From positions 62,001 to 126,000 of the forward strand of contig JAUNUJ010000004.1 in the NCBI GenBank assembly GCA_030538235.1: 64,000 nt of DNA. The letters run 5' to 3'. The notes under the pieces were generated by a model. It searched no databases. It saw only the letters and a program-made list of their open reading frames with translations, and had not been told where the DNA came from. Positions 8,019-16,681 of the stretch are shown here, one piece after another. Both the position numbers and the translations under genes were made by a program. Source of the stretch: Alcaligenaceae bacterium (GTDB taxonomy: Bacteria; Pseudomonadota; Gammaproteobacteria; Burkholderiales; Burkholderiaceae_B). How positions within the stretch are numbered: position 1 is the first letter of the stretch; the number at the start of each line of letters is the position of its first letter.

Positions 8019-9644
8019 TTAATGACCTCCTGGTGATGGTTGTTGCTGCATAACGGCATTAATATATCGGAATGGCTCATCTAGGGAGATAGCAATATTG
8101 TTCATCAAACCCATGACTGAGTTAGCGAAAATACTCATAAGAATACAACAACTTAGCAATAAAATAATCGGTGCGGCCTCTCTAAAGCTGAGTTTTGGAG
8201 TGCTGACTTTTTCAGGAACCCAGAACTGCAAAATACCGGCGCGCATATAGGAAATTAAGGCAGCCAAACCGGATAAAATGACAAAACCCAATAATAACCA
8301 TGTATGGATACCAGAAATCTCATAGTTATTTAACTCTAAGGCATTGGATAATAAACCGATTTTACCGATAAAACCGGATAGCGGGGGTAAGCCAATCATG
8401 ACCAACGCGGCAATAATATAGGCCACTCCTAAAAAGGCAAAGGGACCGGGAATACTGAGACCAATCACCTGACCACTGTAATCGGTATCTTCATCCTCAT
8501 CATCCAGACCAAAGGCCTCCATACTCACCGAAAGCACCGCACTTTCATAGCTATCAATGCGACTAATCAATTCAACCAACAAGAATAGTGCGCTGGAAGC
8601 CAGTACCGAACTAATTAAATAATATAGTGTTGGTCCGGTCATGGAAACACCCGGCATGCCTAGAGCCGAGAGCAAAACACCGGAAGACAAAATCACACTG
8701 TATCCAGCAAGACGACCAATTTGCTTCTCGGCGAGCACACCCAAGGTGCCGAAAACTAGCGTAGCGATACCAATAAAGAACATCCACTCACCACCAAAGG
8801 CTGCAGGAGCACCTGAAGGTAGTAATAAAGAACCGACGCGTAGAAGCGCATAGATGCCTACCTTGGTCATCACGGCAAACATGGCGGCAACCGGTGCGCT
8901 AGCAGCTGAATAGGCGTTAGGTAACCAGAAGTTCAAAGGCCAAGCAGCCGCTTTGATGAGGAAGGCGACACCAAGTATTGAACAAGCCGTTTCAAATAAC
9001 AATCGATCTTCAGCACGTAAAGCTCCTGCTTTAGCAGCAATTTCGGCAAAGTTTAGGGTACCCGTGATTGAGTAAATCATCGATATACCGATTAAAAATA
9101 GCGAAGCTCCGACCATATTGATGGTGATATAGAGCATACTTGAACCGACTCGTCTTTCGCCTGAACCATGAAGTAGCAAGCCATAAGAAGCCGCTAAGAA
9201 AACCTCAAAAAACACAAAGAGGTTAAAGAGGTCTCCGGTTAAGAAAGCGCCATTAAGACCCATTAGGATAAACTGAAAGAGGGGATAAAAATGAATGCCC
9301 ACTCGATTCCATAAAGCGGTAGAAAAAGTCAGCGAGGTTAATCCCAACAATGCTGTCAGACATAACATCAGTGCCGCCAGTTGGTCAGCTACTAAGACAA
9401 TACCGATAGGTGCTTGCCAATTACCTAATAAGTAAATCGCAATATTATTGGTCCATTCAACCTCTAAAAAACCGCTGGTGTACATCAGTAAATTAACGGC
9501 AACAATCAGTTGAGCAAATACCGAAGCAAAAGAAATAAAGCTGTTTAAAGAACGGCGTTTTTCTTTTAATAAAATCATCAAACCCCCGGCAATCAGGGGA
9601 ATAATAATTGACAGAATGGGTAAATGTACTACATAGTCACTCAT
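8019..9644 (-). CDS. mrpD: Mrp cation/proton antiporter subunit D
   Basis: A 541-residue, roughly 14-helix protein homologous to the NuoM/NuoN proton-channel subunits of complex I. Conserved features visible are LFVFFEVFLAASYGLLLHG with the membrane glutamate, a lysine in AFLIKAAAWPLNFWLPNAY, and APVAAMFAVMTKVGIYALLR. Together with MrpA it forms the ion path. An acidic insertion (FGLDDEDEDTD) sits in the loop before one of the late helices. It overlaps mrpC by four bases. GGAGAG precedes the start. Confidence 0.94.
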   Translation of the reverse strand: MSDYVVHLPILSIIIPLIAGGLMILLKEKRRSLNSFISFASVFAQLIVAVNLLMYTSGFLEVEWTNNIAIYLLGNWQAPIGIVLVADQLAALMLCLTALLGLTSLTFSTALWNRVGIHFYPLFQFILMGLNGAFLTGDLFNLFVFFEVFLAASYGLLLHGSGERRVGSSMLYITINMVGASLFLIGISMIYSITGTLNFAEIAAKAGALRAEDRLLFETACSILGVAFLIKAAAWPLNFWLPNAYSAASAPVAAMFAVMTKVGIYALLRVGSLLLPSGAPAAFGGEWMFFIGIATLVFGTLGVLAEKQIGRLAGYSVILSSGVLLSALGMPGVSMTGPTLYYLISSVLASSALFLLVELISRIDSYESAVLSVSMEAFGLDDEDEDTDYSGQVIGLSIPGPFAFLGVAYIIAALVMIGLPPLSGFIGKIGLLSNALELNNYEISGIHTWLLLGFVILSGLAALISYMRAGILQFWVPEKVSTPKLSFREAAPIILLLSCCILMSIFANSVMGLMNNIAISLDEPFRYINAVMQQQPSPGGH

Positions 9645-9985
9645 TCATTACTCTCCGCGCCATCAACATGGTCAGTGTTCGTTAAACCGCGTTGTGCCAA
9701 TAATAAGACCAAAAACAGGGCAGTAGTAGCAAAACCAATCACAATGGCCGTCAAAACCAGAGCTTGTGGCACGGGATTGGCATAATTTTCCGGATTAACC
9801 ACCATATCGGCATTAATGATAGGGGGCAGACCTACGCTTAATAGACCACCACCAAAAATAAACAAGTTGACGGCATAGCTCAGTAACAACAGACCCATGA
9901 TGACCTGAAACGTGCGCGAGCGAAGAATCAACCACACACCGGAACCGGTAAGAATACCGATGGATAACGCAAATACTATTTCCAT
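9641..9985 (-). CDS. mrpC: Mrp cation/proton antiporter subunit C
   Basis: A 114-residue, three-helix NuoK-like subunit. It shows the family features GIWLILRSRTFQ-like, LLSYAVNLFIFGGG, and DPLPQALVLTAIVIG in the variant form NPVPQALVLTAIVIGFATTA. It sits 17 bases downstream of the fused mrpAB and overlaps mrpD by four bases. MrpC is required with MrpA and MrpD for complex stability. The Shine-Dalgarno (AAGG) before the ATG is modest. Confidence 0.92.
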   Translation of the reverse strand: MEIVFALSIGILTGSGVWLILRSRTFQVIMGLLLLSYAVNLFIFGGGLLSVGLPPIINADMVVNPENYANPVPQALVLTAIVIGFATTALFLVLLLAQRGLTNTDHVDGAESNE

Positions 9986-10002
9986 ATGATTAATACCTTT
10001 TC

Positions 10003-12954
10003 TTAATTATTTTTGTTGACAGATTTCGACAGTTGCATAGCCGTGGGACTTATGTTTTGCTCTGATACTGTGTCCGCGTAAATATTTTTTCTAAAGTAAC
10101 GTAATGACTGGTGAGCTAGAGCGACTAACATATAGGTCGTGGTACCTACGACCAAGGCAAAAACACCTAAGTCAAAAATAAGTACTGAGGACAAATGGAT
10201 TTGACCATAAAAGGGCAGTATCGGCTCCCATATCATGGCACTCAAGAAGGGCAGACCAAAGAACATAGGCAGGATCCCGGCACTAACCGCTAATAACAGA
10301 CCGATTGCGATCCAGTTTTGTGGACGAATTCTGGATTTTGATTCTACCCATAACATACCACTCACAATAAATTGGGTAATTACCCCGGTAGCAAACACCA
10401 AACCGCCGACAAAACCGCCACCCGGTAGGTTATGACCGCGGAAGAAGAAATAAAAGGCGATAAGACTAGTGACCGGCATCAGCAGTCGGGCGATGACATT
10501 AGGCACTAACATAGTCCCTCTGGGCAACTTGCCGTCTTCTTTGATACGACGTAAATCGGTGGTCAGATCATCGCGCGCAGGCTCTAAGGCTCGAAGCATT
10601 TCTTGTGGTGGTCTGAAACGTCTTAATAAGGCATAGACGGTTAATGCGACGATACCTAAAACGGTAATTTCTCCAAAGGTATCAAAGCCACGGAAGTCGA
10701 CCAAAATGACGTTGACCACGTTCGTACCATGACCCTCCGGCAGGGATTTTTGCAAAATAACATCACCGATATCGTTACGATTAGTCGGTCGCATCATCAG
10801 GAAGTAAGCTAATAAGCTCATACCCACACCAGCGGTTAGGGCGATGATCAAGTCGCGACGGCGTCTTAAGGCAAGTACCGGATTTTCTTCTAATTCGTCA
10901 GGCGTTTTAAGAGGTTGTGGCAACCAACGTAAGCCTAATAGCAACAAGACGCAGGTGACAACTTCTACCACCAGTTGAGTCAAAGCGAGATCCGGTGCCG
11001 ATAACCAAGCAAAGGTTACGACCACGACAATACCAGTAGCACTTAAAAAGACAATGGCACGGAACCGACTGTATTGCGCATGATATGCAGTTAGTATGGC
11101 GCCTAAACAACCCACTACCCAGAGAGCAAAAAAGAACCAGTTGATTTCACTTAAACTCAGTCGCGGTATGTCATAACGTCCTACTAATGGTAAAGCGGCC
11201 ACCACAATGCTGATCAAAACAACCAATACCAACTGAATTTGCATACGTTCTGAAGAGATCCAGCGTACGGCATGATAGGCGAAGGCATCGATATAGTCCA
11301 TGATTTCATCGAAAATACGGCGACCATCCAGACGCTGGGTGAAGGGGGTGATATCCGGGTATTCGAGTAAAGAACGATGCATGATTAAGGCCAAACTCAC
11401 ACCACCCAGTAGAGCCAAAATACTCATTAAGAGGGGGATATTAAAGCCATGCCAAACGGCTAAATCGTATTCGACACCATGAGTTATGCCTAAGATACCG
11501 GAAATCGCCGTATCTAAAAAAGGGCCAATCGTATGTTGCGGAAAAATACCGACAATTACACACAAAAAGACCAAAATTGCACTGGGAACTAACATCCACT
11601 TAGGTGGTTCGTGCGGTTTTTTAGGTAATTCTTCAAAATTCGGCTTGCCGAAAAATACACTGACAATAAATCGATAGGAATATGCGACGCTTAGAATGCT
11701 GCCGATAACCGCCATGATGGGCAAGAAATAGGGATTAGTCACTGAGGTTTCAGTGAACAGAGTCTCCGAGAAAAACATCTCTTTTGAAATAAAACCGTTA
11801 AGGAGTGGCACACCGGCCATGGCCGCTGCTGCCACGGCAGCTAACAATGCAGTCACCGGCATGGCTTTACGAAGACCATTTAAAATCGTGATATCACGGG
11901 TTCCGGTTTCATGATCGACAATCCCGGCAGCCATAAACAGAGAGGCTTTGAAGGTCGCATGATTTAACATATGGAAAATCGCAACCACCAGCGCCAGACG
12001 GCTATTCATGCCCAAAAGCGTACAAATTAGACCTAAATGACTAATCGTAGAATAGGCCAAAATACCCTTCATATCCTTTTGGAAAAAGGCATTATAGGCA
12101 CCAATGGCAAAGGATAGAATACCGGCGCCACTAATTACGTAGAACCAAAGATCTGTGCCCGAAAGAACCGGCCAGAATCGCGCTAGCGCAAAGACCCCGA
12201 CTTTTACTAGGGTGGCTGAGTGCAGATACGCAGAAACCGGGGTAGGCGCTGCCATGGCGTTTGGTAACCAAAATTGGAATGGAAACTGCGCGCTTTTAGT
12301 TAAACAACCGAGAGCAAAGGTGATAAGAATCACCGGATAATACTGACTGGAACGCAGCAAATCACCCGAATTTAAAATAATTTCCAGATCGTAACTACCA
12401 ACCACATAACCCATGATCAGCACGGATGCCAGCAATGCGAAGCCTCCGGTAGCGGTTACGGTAAAGGAGATTCTGGCGCCGCGACGTGCATCAGCACGAT
12501 GATACCAATAGGCGATTAACATAAAGGAGGCCATGCTGGTCAGCTCCCAGAAAATCACCATCTGGATAACATTACCGGATAACACCAGACCCAACATGGC
12601 GCCCATAAAGATTAAGAAAAAGGCATAAAATCGTGGTCTGGGATCAGCCGGATCCATATAATATCGGGCGTAGAGCGAGATTAAGGCACCCATGCCCGAA
12701 ACCAGTAGGGCAAAGATATAAGAGAAACCATCCATGCGGAAAGTAAAGACCAGATCCAATGAGGGAATCCAGTTATAACGCTCTTCGATCACCACACCAC
12801 TCATAATGGTGGGTGTTTGTAAGACCACTAAGCCAAAGCAGGCGAGGGCCGTAATACAAGATAGCCATGCTTCACGATTGCGCGTATCTTGTGGCAAGAT
12901 CGCCGCAATCAATGTGGCAAAAAAGGGAAGTAAAACAATGCCGGCTAAATACAT
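10003..12954 (-). CDS. mrpA: Mrp antiporter subunit A fused to subunit B
   Basis: A 983-residue polytopic protein. Residues about 1-600 are the NuoL-like antiporter core, with VIFWELTSMASFMLIAYW, KSAQFPFQFWLPNAM, YLHSATLVKVGVF and HATFKASLFM; the middle is the MrpA C-terminal extension. From about residue 830 a MrpB domain follows (RLLMPVTSLIAFYFFFRGHNLPGGGFVGGL). This fusion defines the six-gene (group 2) Mrp organisation also seen in the Sinorhizobium pha loci. The substrate could be Na+ or K+; sequence alone does not decide. The sigma/anti-sigma fusion gene ends 16 bases upstream, so both are probably on one transcript. Confidence 0.94.
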   Translation of the reverse strand: MYLAGIVLLPFFATLIAAILPQDTRNREAWLSCITALACFGLVVLQTPTIMSGVVIEERYNWIPSLDLVFTFRMDGFSYIFALLVSGMGALISLYARYYMDPADPRPRFYAFFLIFMGAMLGLVLSGNVIQMVIFWELTSMASFMLIAYWYHRADARRGARISFTVTATGGFALLASVLIMGYVVGSYDLEIILNSGDLLRSSQYYPVILITFALGCLTKSAQFPFQFWLPNAMAAPTPVSAYLHSATLVKVGVFALARFWPVLSGTDLWFYVISGAGILSFAIGAYNAFFQKDMKGILAYSTISHLGLICTLLGMNSRLALVVAIFHMLNHATFKASLFMAAGIVDHETGTRDITILNGLRKAMPVTALLAAVAAAAMAGVPLLNGFISKEMFFSETLFTETSVTNPYFLPIMAVIGSILSVAYSYRFIVSVFFGKPNFEELPKKPHEPPKWMLVPSAILVFLCVIVGIFPQHTIGPFLDTAISGILGITHGVEYDLAVWHGFNIPLLMSILALLGGVSLALIMHRSLLEYPDITPFTQRLDGRRIFDEIMDYIDAFAYHAVRWISSERMQIQLVLVVLISIVVAALPLVGRYDIPRLSLSEINWFFFALWVVGCLGAILTAYHAQYSRFRAIVFLSATGIVVVVTFAWLSAPDLALTQLVVEVVTCVLLLLGLRWLPQPLKTPDELEENPVLALRRRRDLIIALTAGVGMSLLAYFLMMRPTNRNDIGDVILQKSLPEGHGTNVVNVILVDFRGFDTFGEITVLGIVALTVYALLRRFRPPQEMLRALEPARDDLTTDLRRIKEDGKLPRGTMLVPNVIARLLMPVTSLIAFYFFFRGHNLPGGGFVGGLVFATGVITQFIVSGMLWVESKSRIRPQNWIAIGLLLAVSAGILPMFFGLPFLSAMIWEPILPFYGQIHLSSVLIFDLGVFALVVGTTTYMLVALAHQSLRYFRKNIYADTVSEQNISPTAMQLSKSVNKNN

Positions 12955-12970
12955 GGCGAAACTACCTCAT

Positions 12971-14341
12971 TTAGTTAGTATTTAGGTCAACAGCCGGACC
13001 TTGGAAAAGTATGCTGCCGCTGGGTCGATTTGCGCTAGAGCCGCCTTTGGGCTCCAGACTAATATAAAAACGTTGGTTTGGCTGTATTTCGCCTAGCCGC
13101 CCACGCTCAATGTGATTGCTGCCACTGGCATTTAACAAAGTGATTGATCGCATGTTCTGACCATTATCGGTACTGCTCCATAATTGCAGGTCAAAGCCTG
13201 ATTGACCAATTTGTTGATAACTAGGCGTAATAAGCGCTTTGCCATTGTGTTTGATCTTTAAAGTCCAACCGACCGAAGGGTTAGGGGAGCGATCGGCTAA
13301 TAAGGCAACCCAACGTAAGGTGTTTCCTGAAGAAGGCCATAGCAAAACAGTCAACGCCAGTAAAAGGCTCGCCATGCCAAGAGCTTGCCAGAACTTGATA
13401 GAGCGCCATAAAAAATGCAGACGTAGGGATAAAGGCATTTTCTTGCCGTCTTTAGTATAGCCGGCGGCTTTTTCTGCCAGCTCCTGCTCGCGCTCACTGA
13501 GTTCGCCATCGTAGCTACTATCGTATTGTTTGCGTTCTTGATCTTTTTTCTGCTTATGCAGTTCTTTTAATTTATCGTTAAGCGAGCGCCATAAACTTGG
13601 ATTTAAAGAATAAGGTTGCAGTTGGGCAATAAACTCGGTAAATAACTCTTCCCACAATAAGATGATACGTGTACTGTCAACGTTCTTGTCAAGAATTTCG
13701 TAGACTTGATTGAGTTCGCTATCACTCATGCCACCTAAAACGTATTCGCCTAAAATCAGTCCTTCGTCATGACGAGGTAGGTGTGGAAAAGAACGCGCTA
13801 AATGATGCAAACCGATGCTGATATCTTCTTTAATCCGCGCTAGGGAAATGCCCATACGTGTAGCAGAAACCGCCTGTGAATCCGGACTCAAGTAAACGGT
13901 TAATAAGGAGCTCTGTTGCTCTTCGGTCAGTTGCTCAAAATAATAATGAAATGACTCCTCAGGTTTTAATTGAGGATTTAGTTCTTGTTGAACTTCACGC
14001 ATTCCTAAGGGTTTGAATGCGGGTTCTTTAGCATGAGGCAACGCATGAGTGTCGTAGTTTTCACGATAATACTCGCGTATCTGATAGCGTAAAATACTAT
14101 AAATCCAACCTCGGGCTGAACCGATAGCGATTTCATAGGCATCGGCATTGTCCCAGAGAGTCACAAATGTCTTGATCAAAACCTGTTGGGCGGACTGTTC
14201 ATGGATCAATGATTGACGCGCTAAAGCCATCATAGACTCAGCCTCAGAATCGAAAAGTTGCTGCAATGCGTTTTTTTGCTTCTTCGAGATCGCAAGCAGT
14301 AGTTTTTCTAGATGTTGGGAGCTGTTTTTGTCTAACTTCAT
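12971..14341 (-). CDS. ECF sigma factor-like domain fused to RskA-type membrane anti-sigma factor
   Basis: One uninterrupted 456-codon frame joins two normally separate proteins. Residues about 22-95 resemble ECF sigma region 2 (VLIKTFVTLWDNADAYE, then SARGWIYSILRYQIREYYRE). Residues 136-184 resemble region 4 (LTEEQQSSLLTVYLS, MGISLARIKEDISIGLHHLAR). Residues 193-258 match the anti-sigma domain (ILGEYVLGGMSDSEL). A charged linker follows, then one membrane helix (about 317-335) and an RskA C-terminal domain ending in FYISLEPKGGSS and SGSILFQGPA. There is no Cys, so no zinc HxxxCxxC motif. Region 4 has ARIKED where working ECF factors usually have GTVKSR, so promoter recognition may be impaired. 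It is first in the Mrp operon; a TATAAT about 70 bases upstream overlaps the divergent SDR start region. The function is inferred from family resemblance. Confidence 0.8.
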   Translation of the reverse strand: MKLDKNSSQHLEKLLLAISKKQKNALQQLFDSEAESMMALARQSLIHEQSAQQVLIKTFVTLWDNADAYEIAIGSARGWIYSILRYQIREYYRENYDTHALPHAKEPAFKPLGMREVQQELNPQLKPEESFHYYFEQLTEEQQSSLLTVYLSPDSQAVSATRMGISLARIKEDISIGLHHLARSFPHLPRHDEGLILGEYVLGGMSDSELNQVYEILDKNVDSTRIILLWEELFTEFIAQLQPYSLNPSLWRSLNDKLKELHKQKKDQERKQYDSSYDGELSEREQELAEKAAGYTKDGKKMPLSLRLHFLWRSIKFWQALGMASLLLALTVLLWPSSGNTLRWVALLADRSPNPSVGWTLKIKHNGKALITPSYQQIGQSGFDLQLWSSTDNGQNMRSITLLNASGSNHIERGRLGEIQPNQRFYISLEPKGGSSANRPSGSILFQGPAVDLNTN

Positions 14342-14424
14342 GTCTTGCGCTTTAGTACCGAATCTTTAGATGTAAACTTAAAATGGATTTGTCTGAAAAA
14401 TATTATAGTAGAGAGTAAGCCGTT

Positions 14425-15210
14425 ATGCCTGAGATAAGCTCGTCATTTTTAAACAACTTTAAACTCGATGGCAAAAATGCCCTGATTTCCGGCTCCAGCA
14501 GTGGTCTAGGTTTAGCCATGGCCATGGCGTTTGCCAAAAGTGGTGCAAATGTCATTATTAATGGTCGACAAGAAGCTACTTTGATCGAATTAAAAAAACA
14601 GGCCGCAGCACAAGGTTTGGAGATTAACTATTTATGTGCTGATCTGACTGATTTCGAAACAATTGACAGAGCGATTCAGGAAATTGAAAGCAAATACGAC
14701 ACTTGCGATATTTTAATCAATAATATTGGAACGCGTATAAGAAAATCACTTATTGACTTTAATCAGGATGAAATCTTGTCTTTGATCCATCAAAATCTAA
14801 GTGCTGCGATTTACTTAACGCAACAAATCACGCCCCTGATGATGAAAAACGCTTGGGGCCGGATTATCACGATCTCTTCTATTGCCGGTCGACTGGCCAG
14901 AGCAGGAGATTCAGTCTATCCCATCACCAAGATGGGTCTTGAGGGGATGGTTAGAAGCTTAGCGGTGCAATATGCCGCATATGGTATTACAAGCAATGGG
15001 ATTGCCCCGGGGTTTTTTGCGACTGAAACCAATCTCTCAATGATGCGCACCGAAGAAGAAAAAGCAGGGCATGTCGTGCGGGTGCCAATGAAGCGTTGGG
15101 GTGAGCCTGAGGAGTTAGCCGGTGCGGCGGTGTTTTTCGCTTCTGAAGCCGCCTCTTATGTTAATGGTCAGATATTGACCATTGATGGCGGCTTCACCGC
15201 AAGCTTTTAG
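14425..15210 (+). CDS. SDR family oxidoreductase (gluconate 5-dehydrogenase-like)
   Basis: A 261-residue classical short-chain dehydrogenase. The cofactor site reads SGSSSGLG (TGxxxGIG type) at residues about 21-28 and NNIG replaces NNAG. The catalytic residues are Ser in ISSIAG and Tyr/Lys in YPITK, and the C-terminal block is GQILTIDGGF. An Arg in NGRQ after the second strand suggests NADP preference. The overall pattern resembles gluconate 5-dehydrogenases and 3-oxoacyl-ACP reductase-like enzymes, but the substrate cannot be read from sequence. It is divergent from the sigma/anti-sigma gene (83 bases) and convergent with the Bug receptor gene. Confidence 0.88.
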   Translation: MPEISSSFLNNFKLDGKNALISGSSSGLGLAMAMAFAKSGANVIINGRQEATLIELKKQAAAQGLEINYLCADLTDFETIDRAIQEIESKYDTCDILINNIGTRIRKSLIDFNQDEILSLIHQNLSAAIYLTQQITPLMMKNAWGRIITISSIAGRLARAGDSVYPITKMGLEGMVRSLAVQYAAYGITSNGIAPGFFATETNLSMMRTEEEKAGHVVRVPMKRWGEPEELAGAAVFFASEAASYVNGQILTIDGGFTASF

Positions 15211-15261
15211 TCAGCTTATTTTGAATTTTGTATCGTTAGGAGATAAAGAAATAGGCGCAGT

Positions 15262-16275
15262 TTAAAGCTCTAAATCAAGACTCTTAATTAGTGGTTCCCA
15301 GCGCTGTTTTTCCTCTTGCATATAGGCCTTAAACTCCTCAGGCGTTGATGGTGTCGGTTCCATATATTGTGCTCTTAGCGTTTCAACCACAGCGGGCTGC
15401 TGCAATGCTTCAAACAGCGCTTCTTGCAATTGCTTCTTAATGGCTTGGGGGACCTTGTTGGAGATAACAAAACCGGACCAAGCCGCACCGACAATATCCG
15501 CCACGCCACTTTCCTTGATAGTCGGAACATCAGCTAACGCTTCGATTCTTTCAGCGCCGGTTTGAGCTAATAATTTCAAGCGGCCTTCGGTGGCTAAGGG
15601 CACTAAAGCGATGGGCGCTAGGGCGGTAAATTGTGTATCACCGGCCACCAGCGAATTCAAAGCCTGCGGTGAGGAGTTATAGGGTATAGCCATGGCCTCG
15701 CCATGAATCGCCTGTAAAAAAAGTTCTTGGGTCAGATGGGATCCCGAACCGGTACCCGGAATCGCAAAATTCATAGAGTCCGGATTCTTTTTAATGGCTT
15801 CCGCTAATTCCTCTAATGATTCGATACCACTCTCGGTAGACACAGCAATTACATTGGGTTGGGTTACAGCTAGGGTAAGAGGGTAGAGATCCTTATTAGG
15901 ATCGAAATTTAGATTTTTGTATAAAAACTGGTTATATACCAGAGGACCATTAATACTAATACCAAAGGTGTAGCCATCCGGCTTGGCTCGAGCAATAGCA
16001 GCGGTGCCGATATTGCCACCGGCACCGGAGCGATTCTCAATCACAATGCTCTGATTTAATGTTTTGGATGCTTCGGCAGCAACCACACGAGCAATTTGAT
16101 CCGGTGTGGAACCCGGACCAAAAGGAACGATGAGGCGAATCTCTTTTGTCGGCCACTGCTGTTCGGTCTGTGCCTGTAACGGTGTATGAACAGAGCTAAA
16201 GGCTGAGAAAGCTGTTGCTATGGCTGTCACAGCAAGAATTTTTTTAATCATTTGTGAGGGGAAAATTGCTTTCAT
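15262..16275 (-). CDS. Bug-family tripartite tricarboxylate transporter substrate-binding protein
   Basis: A 337-residue periplasmic solute receptor of the TctC/Bug family, hugely expanded in Alcaligenaceae. A signal peptide (hydrophobic stretch ILAVTAIATAFSAF, cleavage likely near LQAQ) is followed by the family start WPTKEIRLIVPFGPGSTPDQIAR, the ENRSGAGGNIGTAAIARAKPDGYT segment and the RWEPLIKSL end. The TctA/TctB membrane partners are not adjacent, as is common for orphan Bug receptors. The ligand is unknown, probably a carboxylate. The neighbouring convergent SDR gene may act on a related metabolite, but this is only a guess. An alternative start is Met 9. Confidence 0.93.
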   Translation of the reverse strand: MKAIFPSQMIKKILAVTAIATAFSAFSSVHTPLQAQTEQQWPTKEIRLIVPFGPGSTPDQIARVVAAEASKTLNQSIVIENRSGAGGNIGTAAIARAKPDGYTFGISINGPLVYNQFLYKNLNFDPNKDLYPLTLAVTQPNVIAVSTESGIESLEELAEAIKKNPDSMNFAIPGTGSGSHLTQELFLQAIHGEAMAIPYNSSPQALNSLVAGDTQFTALAPIALVPLATEGRLKLLAQTGAERIEALADVPTIKESGVADIVGAAWSGFVISNKVPQAIKKQLQEALFEALQQPAVVETLRAQYMEPTPSTPEEFKAYMQEEKQRWEPLIKSLDLEL

Positions 16276-16294
16276 AAACTATCCAATAAATAGA

Positions 16295-16681
16295 TTAATT
16301 AATAATAGACATTTCGGGATCCAGGCCCAGCATAATACGATGATATTGTTCCAGAATTGCTGATGTCTCAACACTAGGATAGGGAGTATAAGGCGTTTCT
16401 AAGACCCAGTTTTTGTATTGTTCATAAGGAATATCGTCACTTAGACGATTAAAACGGCTCTGACAAATATCCATGACATCTTCTTCAGCCGGATGCTCCT
16501 GATAAAACTGCACGTACTCAACCGTCATGCACATAATGATGGCTTTATATCTATCTATATCACTGTAATTTTCGTCTTCAAGCTGTTGTGCCTCTGCTGT
16601 TAAGGCGAAGAGGGAGCCAAAGGCGAATAATGCGGTGACTAATAAGCTTCTGATTTTATGGTTATTAATCATTTTTTTCAC
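16295..16681 (-). CDS. Small exported protein, paralogue of its upstream neighbour
   Basis: A 128-residue protein with a Sec signal peptide (basic start, LLVTALFAFGSLFALTAEA, cleavage likely after AEA). The mature part is acidic, with cysteines in IIMCMTVEY and DICQSRFNRL. It shares with the next gene upstream an MCM segment, a C-x2-R(F/L) motif, a (I/V)xYExY motif and a terminal IMLGL, so the two look like a diverged tandem duplication. I do not recognise the family. Its start overlaps the end of the upstream gene by 17 bases, and it is followed by the Bug receptor 19 bases later, so all three may be co-transcribed. Confidence 0.75.
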   Translation of the reverse strand: MKKMINNHKIRSLLVTALFAFGSLFALTAEAQQLEDENYSDIDRYKAIIMCMTVEYVQFYQEHPAEEDVMDICQSRFNRLSDDIPYEQYKNWVLETPYTPYPSVETSAILEQYHRIMLGLDPEMSIIN

